Shown here: positions 37,831 to 49,352 of the stretch, one piece after another
Position numbering within the stretch: position 1 is the stretch's first letter
How the letters are laid out: each line of letters begins with the position of its first letter
DNA from: Quercus robur
Lineage: Eukaryota; Streptophyta; Magnoliopsida; Fagales; Fagaceae
DNA length: 64,000 nucleotides
Assembly: GCF_932294415.1 (NCBI RefSeq)
Contig: NC_065538.1
Location: 77,265,834 to 77,329,833, forward strand
Direction: 5' to 3'
Translations under genes and position numbers: made by a program
Notes under the pieces: generated by a model
Seen by the model: only the letters and a program-made list of their open reading frames with translations
Told to the model about the DNA's origin: nothing
Databases searched by the model: none

Positions 37831-38075
37831 TTGTTAGGGAATGTGGTTGGGGATATTCAACATTTGATTCGTAATTTACTGTGGGTAAGGATTGACTGTG
37901 TTACAAGAGGCGTGAATCGAGTTGCTCATGTATTAGCCCAATTTGCTAGGAATATTACTAAGGGTATGTTTTGGATGGAAGATGTCCCTCCAATAGCTAG
38001 AGAAGCTTTGTACCAAGATGCTAATTTTGTTGATTAAATGAATGATATGCTTTTGTTTCAAAAAAAAAAAAAAAA
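37831..38075 (+). mobile_element. 5'-truncated LINE tail (RNase H end plus poly(A))
   Basis: A frame on the plus strand reads NRVAHVLAQFARNITKGM and WMEDVPP, the typical C-terminal RNase H segment of plant L1 ORF2 (compare VTHALAQ and WMEDVPPD in the LINE at 10243-16026). A stop is at 38035-38037, and about 16 A residues end the unit at 38075. Target duplication not established. Confidence 0.8.
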
Positions 38076-38671
38076 GCGTAAATTAGTGAAAATAATTAAA
38101 TATTTTTCAATTCACTTAAACAATTGGTTTATATTCTTGATTATCCTCTTATCGTAAATAATACAAGAATCCAACATGTGATTCCCATATAGGACTTGAC
38201 TGAAGAAAATAGCACTCACAAATCATGAGTTTTTTATTTATTTATTTTTTTTATTTTTTTTTTTCATTTAATTTTTTTGAAATTTGGAAGGAAGGAATCG
38301 TACAACACAAAAACTGAAGAGAATGGTTGGTGCCAATAGGGCTAGAAGCATATTCCTGTGAGATCTATTCCTTTATTGTGGGAAACGGTACTGAGTATTT
38401 TTTGTTAAATCCAAATTCCAGACTGTCCAAATCATCCTGCAGGCCCATCAATGAGATATGTCCAAAGTCTCATGTTTATTTTGTCCAAAGGTCCCTTAGT
38501 TCATAACTCCCTTCTCAGAAAATCACCCCAAAAAATCACCTTTATTTGCTCAATTAACTGGACCTTCCTTCCCAATACGTATCCTATTCCTATTTTATAG
38601 AATTTTTAGTCTACAATATTTAGTTCACCATTATGCAAGACCTAATGCCAATCTTATACAGTTGAACGCGT
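38076..38671. other. 3' flank of CRK gene
   Basis: AT-rich and non-coding. It probably contains the 3' untranslated region of the minus-strand CRK gene. No transposon ends were identified. Confidence 0.4.
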
Positions 38672-41600
38672 TCATTGTGGTACAATACTAGAAAAACTAA
38701 GCTCATTTACAGAGAATTCATCCATCTGAATGAATTTAGCCACAGAAAATGCGGGGTGTCTTGGTTTAGGAAGGGCTATTGATTCATTTTCTAGCAATGC
38801 TACCACAGTTGACATGTTGGGTCTATCTTGTGGATCTTCCTGCACGCACAAAAGTCCGATATGTATGCACCTTACAATTTCTAATGTCGAACATGATTCC
38901 ATCAAGAAGTTGTCCACAAACTCCAACACTTTGTCTTCACACCATAGTCTCCATGCCTATCAATTTAGATTTCGAATGGAGTTATATTTCACATATGCAG
39001 TCCATATTGCAATGTCTAATTCTAATTCAAGGAGACAAAAGTTAACATACATATGCAAGGAGTGTTTGGGCATGTTCTGTAAGGTAAAAGCCACTATTCT
39101 TTTTCCTACTAATAATCTCAAGTAAGATTACACCAAAGCTGAATACATCTGACTTCACAGAGAACACTCCTTCCATTGCATATTCTGGAGCCATATACCC
39201 GCTATTTGTATACAAACATTATTATTATTATTATTATTAGTATTAAAACAAAAAATAAGAGAAAGATATAGGAAGAAGTGGCTTACTATGTTCCAACAAT
39301 TCTTTTGGTGTTTGCTATATTTTGTTTTTCATAAAAGATCCTCGCCATTCCAAAATCTGATATTTTGGCAACCATGTCATGGTCCAACAACACATTGCTA
39401 GGCTTCAAGTCCCTATGAATGATTTTAAGGCGGGAGTCCTCATGAAGATATAGAAGTCCTCTAGCAATCCCGCTAATAATGTTATAGCAAGTCTTCCAAT
39501 CAAGTAATGGGCGCCTTTTTGAATCTGAAATTTAATATTAATGTTAAGTAATGACATCATGCATAAGTGTGAATTGTATAAATTTACAAGCAATCCAAAA
39601 TATTATCAAGCTTATGAAACAGAATGTAGGAAGAAACAAACCAAAAATAAAAATATCAAGGCTTTTGTTGGGCATGAACTCGTATACAAGCAGCTTTTCC
39701 TCTCCCTCTATGCCAAATCCCAATAACCTCACAAGATTTCTGTGCTGAAGTTTTGCAATAAGTATGATCTCATTTTTGAATTCCTCTAAGCCTTGCAATG
39801 ACTTTGTTGAGAACCTTTTGACTGCTACTTCCTTCCCGTCAAGTAGCACACCCTGAATGAAATAACCTCCAAACAGCAAATTTAGGACCATGTTGTTAGT
39901 CGGTGTGGGACTATCATGGTAGGAAGGCAAACTGGGAGTTCGCAAAGGTTGCATAGGTCTAGACAAGGCAAAGATTTTGTAAGTTGCTAGCTATGTAATT
40001 GTTCCTCTAATAGTGATTTTTGACAGGATTGATTTTTTCCTAGTAGTGGTTTTTCATTTGAAAGGTTTCCCTTCAGTATTTTTATTATTTGCCAATATTG
40101 TGTGCATGATTAATTGTTTAAATTCATTATTCTTGCATTGTTAATTACTTAGGTGTTTAAAGTATATTTTTCAGTACGTAAGGAAATGGTGAGATTAATA
40201 TTGAGGATGTGTCCAACGCTTAGACTGGCTCTAGAATAGTTTACTTCGTATAATTTGTAAAATCACCACTTCAAAAGATTTTAAATTTTTCTAAAAAAAA
40301 TTATATTTATATGCAGTAAATTTTCTATGTATGCTTATTTTGAGTTATATAAAAAAAAAAAAAAAAAAAAAAAATGCAAGAAATGAGTTTCGATTATATA
40401 TACCTTGTAAACTTTTCCAAATCCACCTTCACCAATCTTGTTTTCATCTGAGAATTTGTTTGTGGCGGCTTCAATTGTCACAAAATCAAATTGCAAGGAT
40501 TCTACAGCTAAATCAGCTGATATTTCACTTGCAGCTAAACATCCAAAAATAAACAAACATAAGAGAGATAACATTACAGAGATCAATGTTTGCAGATATG
40601 ATGAGGTGAGAGTTTTTAGATAATCAATATATTCTTTATCATTTTCAGACAAATTACCAACCATCCTAGAAGTTTAACCTACAAATAGAGAGGAATTTAC
40701 TATTTCTAATTTGTAGTATAGTTTTTCAAGTGCCGCTTAACACGTCCATATTGAAAGGATTCCTTCACGTATAATATTGAAAATGAGGAGATTGTGTTAT
40801 GATCGTATGAACACAAAAGCACTTGCATGAGCATACCATGATAATTAAGCAAACCGTCAGATTGCTTGGGACTCTCTTTATTTATAGCATCAGACTTCTT
40901 TCTCGCTCTCCTCCGGAGGAAACAGTAGGCCAGAATGACTAGCACCACAGAGGCAGCAATTGTAACAACAATGGCGATAATAATTACCGGTGAGATTTTG
41001 CCTTTTCCTGGAAAAAAAATTTCATGTTTTATTGACAACAGGTAATAGTCAGTTACAAGAAGTGCTGCCTAATAAATAAATTACGTCTGATCAGTATAGA
41101 TGAGATTGAAAGTACCATTAGAACATATTGGCTAGGCTGGTATACTTGAGTCTTAGATTAGTTACTCACTTTTTTTTTTTTTTTTTTCCTTTTCTTTTTT
41201 ATACAAAATAGACATTCTATTTTAGTTTAATCTATGTGTATATGTGTGTGAAACTCCCTCTTAGAGACTTTAACTCCAGTCCTTACCCACCCCACTCACT
41301 TCTAATTCTAATATTTATCGAAGTTAGTGAGCCTCACACACTACTCAACTAAAGAGACTCGCACTCACAAAGCACACAAAGTGAAAGAGAACGAAGAGGA
41401 AAGAGGTAGAGAACACTTCATGTCTTTTATTTAAATTCTTTCATTGTTGCATACAAATTGATGAAGGAATGGCTTTATAGCCTCCATGCACTCTCTTAAC
41501 CATCATTATTTATTGCATAACATCAAAAATCTCCAAGATGTGTTTACTTCATAAACTCCCCACATTCATAATTTTCCACATAACTTCAAGAAAGTCTTTC

Positions 41601-44600
41601 GTATGCATTCATTCAAATATTATTTAATATACAAAAAAATCATAATAAAAAATGAAAAAAAATAATTAAACAAGTTTAACATCTAATGTCCCCCATTAAA
41701 CTTGTTTTTCTAGTCAAGTTTAGAAAGGTTTGTAGATCGTAAAATACATCAAACATGATTGGTTTGGTAATTATATGATGTTGCGGAAGTCTGAAGAAAA
41801 AACACACGGTGCTCTCTTTGATAGACAGAAACTAAACTAATAAACCTCAAATCTACGAGAGATTCCTTGAATCCACAAGGTGATAAAACTAGAACGTACC
41901 AGAGAAGAAAATTGACAAAAAGTCTATGTTTATTAATAATAGTTTGAAAACTAAATTGCCTTTGGAGGCTACAATGCGTTTAAATAGTAAAAGAAAACCT
42001 AAAGCGGCTAGGAAACCCTAAGGCAGATAAGAAAGCATATAAAACCCTAATTTGACTAAACAACATTAAAAGTACCTAAAACAAGGAAATAAATAACCTA
42101 AACCTAAAATAACAAAAAATATATAAAAATTACAGAAATTAATTTGAATATTCTATCCGTCATCATTATATCTACAACCTGATCATATTACTTCATGATC
42201 TCAAGTTCAAGTTCCTTTCTTGTATTATATTGTCTTGAATCATTGTGAGTGATTCAATCATGAAAGAATGGATTTTATGCATGAAGTAGTGTTGACTTGT
42301 TGTGCATAAAAATCTTTGTCGATTTTGCTTGCGGTATATGCAACTCCTTTAATAAACTTCTAATGCAAATCGCATGACAGAAACTAGAAGTAGCATAAAT
42401 GTATTTAGCTTCCCAAGTGCAACGTCACAATCAGTTGCTTCTTAATAGTCCATGTAAAAGCAATATCACCCATGTAGAATACAAAACCAACGGTAATCTT
42501 TTTATCTTCCATATCTCTATCCCAATTGCTATCACTACAGCGAGCAAATTTAAACTCTTTAGAAAGGTGTACAATAATCCAAAATCACGATTTCATTTGG
42601 AAATCGTTAATACACACAATCCAAAAAATAACTCAAATGATTTTCAAGTTGGAAGTCGTGACTTCAAGTCATGGTTTCAAAATTTTTTTTAAGATATATT
42701 TAAAACTGTGTAAAACAATTTGTGTGGAATAAGTATTTTCCTTTTTTATATTTTGAGTTTTGGGTTGTACATGTCTTTTGTGGTCTGCGTCATGTACAAT
42801 GAGTTTTGATCAAATTATATCTGTTGGAAGACTACAATTCGACTCTCTACAACCACTCTAAAAACAGGTTTGCAAGACGTGATGTCAAATACTATAAAAG
42901 ATTTGAGAGTGTCTTCTTTATCACCAATTAGTTTTGAGATAAAATGACACAGCTCACAGTCCGACAATATCTTTTGTTCATCAAAAAATTAAACTTAAAT
43001 AAAGATTTATAAAGTAAGCCATGAAAATAGAAGTACCATAAGTAGGATCAAAGCAATTAAGTTCAGGTTAGAAATATATCATCGTAAACTGATAACAAAA
43101 TCTATGACCCACACCTGATTTTTTTAGGGATGGGTCAACTTAATATCATTATTTTTTTTTTCTTTTTCACAAGGCAAAAAACTATTTAAAAAAAAATTAG
43201 TAATGCATTGGTTTTTGTCGAGTTAATGGATTGAATTATTAAATGCACACCCATATCAATAGCAAATAATAATAGAGAAAAGGAAAAATCAATGAAAGCC
43301 CAAAACATAACATCACTTAATATCCCTTAAAAAAACACATTTAATAAAATAAAATAATTAATATTAACGAAGAAAGGTGAAAGTGACGCACAGCATATAC
43401 AAAACACACAATACCACAATAGTTAAGGGTCTATTTGGTAGCAGCGTTTAAGTATTATTGTTCAAAATGATATGAAAATTGTAATTTAAAAAGTATTGTG
43501 AAAATATGTGTTTGACATACTCATAATGTAAAAAAAAAAAATAATAATAATATAATATTTCAAATAACATATTTTAAAATATAAAAAAATATAATTGTGT
43601 GTTTGATATGAGGGTTTTTTCTTTATAAAATAAAAAAATAAAAAAATAGTGAGTAATTCTGAAATGAACAGTACATTTAGAACTATTTTCCTGTTCACTC
43701 TCTCTTTATTTTCTCTTGGCAAATAACCTAAAAGATTCTCCTTCTTTTCGTCTCTCTCAGTGCTCTTCGGCCCTCTCAACCCCAGGTCCCAGCATCTTGA
43801 TGAGTTACTTTTGTTTCTGAAAAACGCATAAATCTCAGGATTTTTGTAAAAGAGGGACAAGTGGTAGGAGCCGACAAAACAAAATTCATAGACACGAAAT
43901 CACTTAAAAAGTTTGACTATAATAACTGCAAACTTCAATTAAAAATTAATTATTAAGTTATATATTTTTTATATTCTTAATTTATATGTCAAATTTTGTT
44001 CAAATTGAATATTATTTACTATTTCATCCATAAATCTATATTTTATGCATAATTTAAAACTACAAAAATCGAAAATCTAAATTGATAACATAATTATTGA
44101 TCTTGAATCTTCTTTAAATTCTATAAGTATAAAGGATATAATTAGAAATTTCTATTTAAATCTTAATTTATCAAATTTCAAATTTAATAAAAAAAATACC
44201 AAATGAAAAGCAATTTACAAACTTTTATCATAAAAATAAATAAATAAATAAAGTTAATATGAACTACTAGTCTAATAAGTAATAAGCAATAATCAAGAAT
44301 GAAAAGCAGTCTCTGATCAAAGAAAAATAATAATAACAATAAATTTAATTTAATTTAATTTAAAAAAGAAAAATGAACGAGAAGCAGTAAATTGGAATTG
44401 CTTCAGTTTACCTTTTGCTCCTCTGACGGAACCTGGAGGTGGAGGTTGAAGCCTTGGAGATGGAGGTTGAGGTCCAGGTGGCATGGGTGCTATCGCTGCC
44501 ATTGTGTAAAACGTGTACAATTCATACCTGATATTGCAACTGGGAAAAACAACTCTGCCCCCTTGCTTTCCACTACAACACCAAGGAAGAAGTTTTATAG

Positions 44601-45212
44601 CGTCCCGAAGACAATCATTGCAAACGGTGCTGGACAGGTCCGGTGTGCACTGTACAAGGCTGTACAGTGTTTGGAACGCAGAGATATTCACTTCCTTGGT
44701 CCCAAACTTCTTAATACCAATTGGAACTTCCGAGGTTTCCTTTGCTAACTCAATCAACAACTCAATCATCGATGCGTTCAGTAACTGATTAAACTTATCC
44801 TGATCCGTCACATTCTGCGTGTTCAACAAGCCGAACATCGGTCTTTCGTCGACGGTGGAAAAGAAAGACCAGTTGGAGTAGCGTAAAACGCACTTATCGT
44901 ACCATGTGATAGCGATTTTTCTCTTGAGCACTTGCTGGTTAGCTCTTTCACTCCTGCTTCGACGCAATCACGGCAGACTTGACGGGTGACATCACCGCGA
45001 CAGTCGAAGAGGCCGTAGACGGGGTCGGAGGTGTCTGGGCCACTGTTGGTGAAGAAGAATTCGATGTTGGCGTTGGAGGAGAAAGAAGAAAGGAGGGACT
45101 TTAGATTGGATTGGTAGATGCTATTATTGGCGGTGTAAGTGGAGTTTTCACATACGGTGTTGAGAAGAACAGGGTCAGCAGCATGAGCGGTAAGGCTGAG
45201 GAAGCTAAGCAT
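38672..45212 (-). CDS. cysteine-rich receptor-like protein kinase (CRK/DUF26), ectodomain frameshifted
   Basis: A plasma-membrane receptor Ser/Thr kinase. Seven exons, as is usual: 44412-45212, 40837-41007, 40404-40534, 39642-39852, 39287-39524, 39051-39201 and 38672-38956. Exon 1 has a signal peptide ([12 protein letters not shown]) and two Gnk2/DUF26 domains, each with C-x8-C-x2-C ([26 protein letters not shown]), then a Pro-rich linker. Exon 2 is the membrane helix ([19 protein letters not shown]). The kinase keeps [26 protein letters not shown] and APEY. Odd points: one A appears missing in the run at about 44916-44920, shifting frame inside the first DUF26 domain. The upstream ATG (45252-45254) is also one base out of frame with the signal peptide, so I start at 45212. 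The first intron is 3.4 kb and holds a Copia remnant. Either the gene is recently broken or these are homopolymer errors in the assembly. Confidence 0.82.
41243..41694 (-). mobile_element. Copia 3' LTR remnant inside CRK intron 1
   Basis: Read on the minus strand: a polypurine tract GGGGGACATTAGA (41694-41682), then TGTTAAACTTG (41681) through to CACACA at 41243. It has a promoter-like GGCTATAAAGCC (about 41480) and a pyrimidine-rich leader. About 41700-42200 may be adjoining element sequence. No reading frame was recognised. Confidence 0.5.
42200..44411. other. rest of CRK intron 1
   Basis: AT-rich, no exon. A MITE-like left end, GGGTCTATTTGGTAGCAGCG, is at 43429, but no matching right end could be fixed. 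Confidence 0.4.
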
Positions 45213-45640
45213 GGAAAGGAAGATGATCGGAAGAGAGAAAGGATTGAAAGGAAGTCATTTTGATGAATCAAACTCTTCCTCTCCGCTATTATGTAAAGAG
45301 CTTCTGTAGTGTTCGTACTACATGTTCTGGGATTCAGATGTTTAGGGGATAGGTATGATGAGCGGTGAGGATGTACAGTTCTGCCTTTTATGATGAGAGG
45401 ACTGCTCCACGCAAGTTAACAAGTCTAAATGCCAATGTGTTATGGCCTGACTTTTCAACTTTCTTTTTTAACCTGCATATTAAATATAGTTTAAATAGGA
45501 TGTTATTTATTATTTAATTAATAAATTTATTTTTTATATAAAATTTTATATTATAAAAAATTAAAATTTTAATATTTTTTATGATATAGTAATTGATTTT
45601 TTTTATTTTATAAGTATAAAAAATATAATAAGGGTATATA
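45213..45640 (-). promoter_or_regulatory. CRK upstream region, duplicated at 53082-53499
   Basis: Sequence from about 45287 upstream of the CRK start matches 53082-53499 closely (for example GGGATAGGTATGATGAGCGG and GGATGTACAGTTCTGCC). It contains a W-box-like GTCAA only in the duplicate; no firm promoter element can be named. Confidence 0.55.
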
Positions 45641-46174
45641 ATTTAACGGTTAGATTTTTAAAATTGACACTCAATATAAAGATATATCAAAATTTTGAAG
45701 AGTTTATCTTCAAATTAGTTTGAAAAAAACGTTGTTCATAACTTGACTGATAATATTTTCTATAAAAATGAATTCCAAGTTTATTCTTTAGTTTAACTAT
45801 TAATATATGTGATACTATGTTATTGTCTTAGACCAAACCGCAATTATGTAGATGGCAATGGATGGAAGAACGATCTTAGTAGAAATGTTAAACATTAATT
45901 ATTAAAATGACAAAATTTAAATTTTATAAACAAAAATGACAATTAATCCAAACTTATTGGGTATAATTATGGAATTTGGCCTATTTTAACTATTGGTGTA
46001 TGTATTACTTTATATACCCACCAAATTTTTTTTGGTAAATTTTCAATATAGTAGCAATTTCAAGCTGCAAATTCATTTATTGCCATTCCCTATAAAAAAA
46101 ATTATTTAAAAAAAAAAAAACCTCATTTCTTGCCATTTATATTACAATTTAAAAAAAATTAAAATAAATATTTT
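45641..46174. other. AT-rich intergenic, nothing recognised
   Basis: No coding signal. It ends at the target duplication of a solo LTR. Confidence 0.4.
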
Positions 46175-46889
46175 TGTGGGGACCGGCCCAAAATAACAAG
46201 TTGGTTGGGCCTTGGGCCCATCCGAGGACCATTCTGTCCGAGGAGACGTCACGACCCATAATCCCTGCCCAAGCCAACTGGGGCGAAGAAAACACGTCCG
46301 AGGAGTAACTCCTCCTCGGACATTCCAAAGTCCGGGTCAATGATGCATCCCAGTTACTGTAGCCTTCACTCCAAACACGTAAAAAGAAAGAAGGCTCAAA
46401 ATATCTCAGTAAAAGCTGTCACCACCACATTAAATGCACCACAACTACTCTCCTGGCCGCATTAATGAAGAGAAGACCCCTGAACAGTGTTACCTTGGTC
46501 ACTGCAACTCACAAAGAACTGGTAAGGACGTCTGATGGGACAGTTGCTCAAGTGAGGGTTTGGATGATCAACAAGTGTAGGGCCCAGATGATAAAAGAGG
46601 GCCTATATAATATGTAAGAGTCCCTCAGAAGGGGGGGACGAAAAAAGAGGGGAGAGAAGAAAGAAAAGCAAGGATTCATTGTATGAATGCATAACCATGA
46701 ATAAAACTTCCACTCTCACATCCATTTTCTTGATTCACGTTCCTACATCTGCTAAGAACATGCAACGGACTGTCTAAACCAACTGGAACCAAGTTCTTTA
46801 GCCCATACTCTACAAGATATATTGTGTGGGACCTTTTGGGCCAGGGCCTGACCATCCAGGACCGGGTTAACAAAAATCGTGTCCCTACA
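46175..46889 (+). mobile_element. solo LTR, Gypsy-like
   Basis: It starts TGTGGGGACCGGCCC and ends AATCGTGTCCCTACA, flanked by ATTTT (46170-46174 and 46890-46894). It is the opposite orientation of, and related to, the LTR at 36821-37607 (TTGGGCCTTGGGCC, TCTGATGGGACAG). It has TCCGAGGAGTAACTCCTCC at 46297 and a GAATAAAACTTCC segment near its end. Confidence 0.88.
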
Positions 46890-47431
46890 ATTTTTTTTTG
46901 CTAAACAAATTAAAATAAATATTTTTTTGCTAAACAAATTAAATAAATCTTAAAAAAGTGATAAGGGTCAAATCAAAATAAATTGAAATTCAACTATATA
47001 TGAAACAGTTTGGAAGGGACGCGCACCTTTGACTCTGACGACTAAAAGGGCATTAATTACTGTAAGAAAATTATTGAGAAATGTAACACTATTAATAACT
47101 GTACGAGAGAGACATCAACGGTGTTGTTGAGGATTTAGCATTTTTCGTCGGAGATGTTCTGCGAGAGAGTAAGGGTGTTTGGCAAGAAAGTTTAAACACA
47201 TTTTTACACATTTTAAATAATATTACACACTTTTTCATCCACATGTATATCAAAAACAACCAAACAACATAACTTAAACTACCCTCCCAAAAACCCCCCA
47301 AATGGGCGAAGACCGAATGGAACTGTGACGTAAGCATTTGCCAAACTGATTTAGCTCTTTCTTTCGTCCAAAGTGAAAACGCAGTCTTTTATAGCGTTTT
47401 TGCCAATGAATCCTATGTCGAGTATTGAAAT
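46890..47431. other. intergenic with short AT repeat
   Basis: TTTTTTTGCTAAACAAATTA occurs twice (about 46894 and 46924). A possible small MITE with GGGTGTTTGGCAAG begins at 47173. Nothing coding. Confidence 0.4.
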
Positions 47432-48355
47432 TGTTAGGTTCTAAATGTTTAGAACAATTGGCAAATCGTGAACACAAACTTGTCTAGATATAGATCTTAG
47501 AGTCTATAGGTTTTATTAAACAATGCTCAAGTCAAGATTCAAGTCAAGATTCAAGGAAGAAGATTTCATAATCTGTCTGATTCAATCGATCGAAAGATAG
47601 GCTCAATCGATCGAAAGTCGTATTTGCAGAATTTTAATTAAGCCCAAACAACAGTTCCAGCCCATTTAGGATTAGGGTTTTTAATCTACTTCTCCCAGTA
47701 TATAAAGGAAACCCTAAGCACGTTTTTATGTGGCTTTTCATAGAGAAAAGAGTGTGCCTCTTTTGTATTTAGGGTTTTGTTCCTAAAAATCTCTCTTACG
47801 TCTTCTACTGGTGCTATTCCTTGAAGAATCTCAAGATCCGATATTGTAGAAGTTGCTGCCTTCTCTTGTCATCAAAGGTGTTGATGATCTAAACCTTCAA
47901 GGGTGGTCTTGGAGTCACAAACAGGAGAGTTTGTGTTGCTAAACCTTTGAGTGGGATCTCAAAGTCACAAACGGGGCTGTTTGTGTTTTGCAAATGCCAA
48001 AGAAAGAAGGAGTCCGTGGATTTGGAGCTTGCACGTGGTCGTGTCAGTAAGTTCTACTGGTTGGTAGCAATAAGAAGTCGAGCGTGGGGGCTTGTAAGTC
48101 TTATTGTATGAACTTCGATTCTTTCTAGTGGATTTGCTTTTTACCTTGAGGATAGCTAGGTCAAATCCTCCCCAGGTTTTTTACCGGTTTGGTTTTCCTA
48201 GGTGATCATATCTTGTGTTATTTATTTTCCGCTGCTTTACTTGATTTGATCTTTTATATTGTGATAACCTAGTCTTGTTTAATTGGACTAAGTAACAACT
48301 TGGCTAATTACCTAGATTTATCTAATTGTTGTTTTAAGGGGTCTAAAAACTAACA
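47432..48355 (+). repeat. left LTR of gag-only element
   Basis: TGTTAGGTTCTAAATG ... GGTCTAAAAACTAACA. It contains CAATCGATCGAAAGATAGG and CAATCGATCGAAAGTCG (about 47582-47620), TATATAAAGGAAACCC (about 47699), and an internal near-duplication of CAAACAGGAGAGTTTGTG and CAAACGGGGCTGTTTGTG. Confidence 0.92.
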
Positions 48356-48356
48356 A

Positions 48357-48373
48357 GTGGTATCAGAACGGGT
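48357..48373 (+). promoter_or_regulatory. primer-binding site (initiator tRNA-Met type)
   Basis: GTGGTATCAGAACGGGT follows the left LTR; TGGTATCAGA is the usual plant Copia primer-site core. Confidence 0.8.
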
Positions 48374-48428
48374 TGCTCTTTTGTTTTAGATCTTTTGATC
48401 TAAGAGCTGATCCTTGACCCTTGTTGTC

Positions 48429-49352
48429 ATGGATAATTTGAAGTGTCTTTCTGATCATATTTCTGCTCATGCTTCTGTTGATTTTATTGATGCTTGTGAA
48501 ACTCTTCATAAGGAATTATTGAAATCTATGAAAATTGCTAAGAAATTCAAGGAAGAGTTAAAATTGGTTAATCTTGAAAAAGAGGAATTGGTTGTTAGAT
48601 TAGATGAATCTAATAAAAAGAATGAATTTTTGAGAAATCAAATTTCCTCTCAAGATGAGAAGATGAAAAGCTTGGAACAAGAGTTAGTTGAATCTAGGAC
48701 CAAAATTGAAAATTTGACTAGTACCAAGCCTGCTGTTGATAACAGAAGTGTTTCTGTTTCTCTTAAGCCTAAAACTGGGAAAGTTTATATCCCTCCTTTT
48801 AAGAGAAATAATAAAGAAAAGGCTTATTTTGCTAGGTTAGACAAAGGTAAAAATTCTGATATTGACGCTGAAGTTTCTCAACCTAAGTCTAAACCTATTG
48901 TTAGAGAGCACAATAAATCTATTTTTGTGCCTACCTATCACCTTTGTGGTGTTGTTGGTCATATTAGACCAAATTGTTCTTTGTTGAGGCAAAAACCAAA
49001 ATCTGAGACTAGATTTGTTGTTAGGAATACTGATGTTCCTAAATTTGTTCCTGTTTGTCACTTTTGTGGTGTCCATGGTCACATTCGTCCTAATTGTCAT
49101 AAACTGAAATTTAAGCATTCTGTGTTTCAATCTAGGATTTGTGATGATATTTCTCCTGCCATAAGTCCATATAAATTGTTTCATATTCTTTTGAAAAATT
49201 TGAGCTTGTTGGCTTGTGAAAGGAATTTGCAGGATTTCAGTCTTTCTCAGAAAATTGGTGTAATCTCTCAAATACACTTTGCTTCACATGGATTTTCACC
49301 TACAAAGCCGAAGACTCGTGCTAGATGGGTGAGAAAAGATTCTCTAAGGTGA
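48429..49352 (+). CDS. Gag-like protein: coiled coil plus zinc knuckles
   Basis: A 307-residue frame from ATG 48429, close behind the primer site. Residues about 20-100 are heptad-like and charged (LHKELLKSMKIAKKFKEELK, EKEELVVRLDESNKK). They correspond to the coiled-coil C-terminal part of the Gag at 57986-59639. Two CCHC knuckles follow: YHLCGVVGHIRPNC, whose first Cys is Tyr, and an intact CHFCGVHGHIRPNC (about residues 208-221). The N-terminal UBN2/DUF4219 domain typical of Copia Gag is missing. The frame is open throughout, unlike neighbouring elements, so it may be under selection or simply young. It would package element RNA. Confidence 0.75.
   Translation: MDNLKCLSDHISAHASVDFIDACETLHKELLKSMKIAKKFKEELKLVNLEKEELVVRLDESNKKNEFLRNQISSQDEKMKSLEQELVESRTKIENLTSTKPAVDNRSVSVSLKPKTGKVYIPPFKRNNKEKAYFARLDKGKNSDIDAEVSQPKSKPIVREHNKSIFVPTYHLCGVVGHIRPNCSLLRQKPKSETRFVVRNTDVPKFVPVCHFCGVHGHIRPNCHKLKFKHSVFQSRICDDISPAISPYKLFHILLKNLSLLACERNLQDFSLSQKIGVISQIHFASHGFSPTKPKTRARWVRKDSLR

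Noticed and set aside
38730-39125. Plus-strand frame of 131 codons
   Set aside because: Antisense to the last two kinase exons of the CRK gene.
36821-46889. The Gypsy LTRs at 36821-37607 and 46175-46889 as a pair enclosing the CRK gene
   Set aside because: They are in opposite orientation, differ in length and ends, and the second has its own ATTTT target duplication.
48837-49277. Minus-strand frame of 146 codons inside the gag-only element
   Set aside because: Antisense to the zinc-knuckle region; the plus frame has coiled coil and CCHC motifs.
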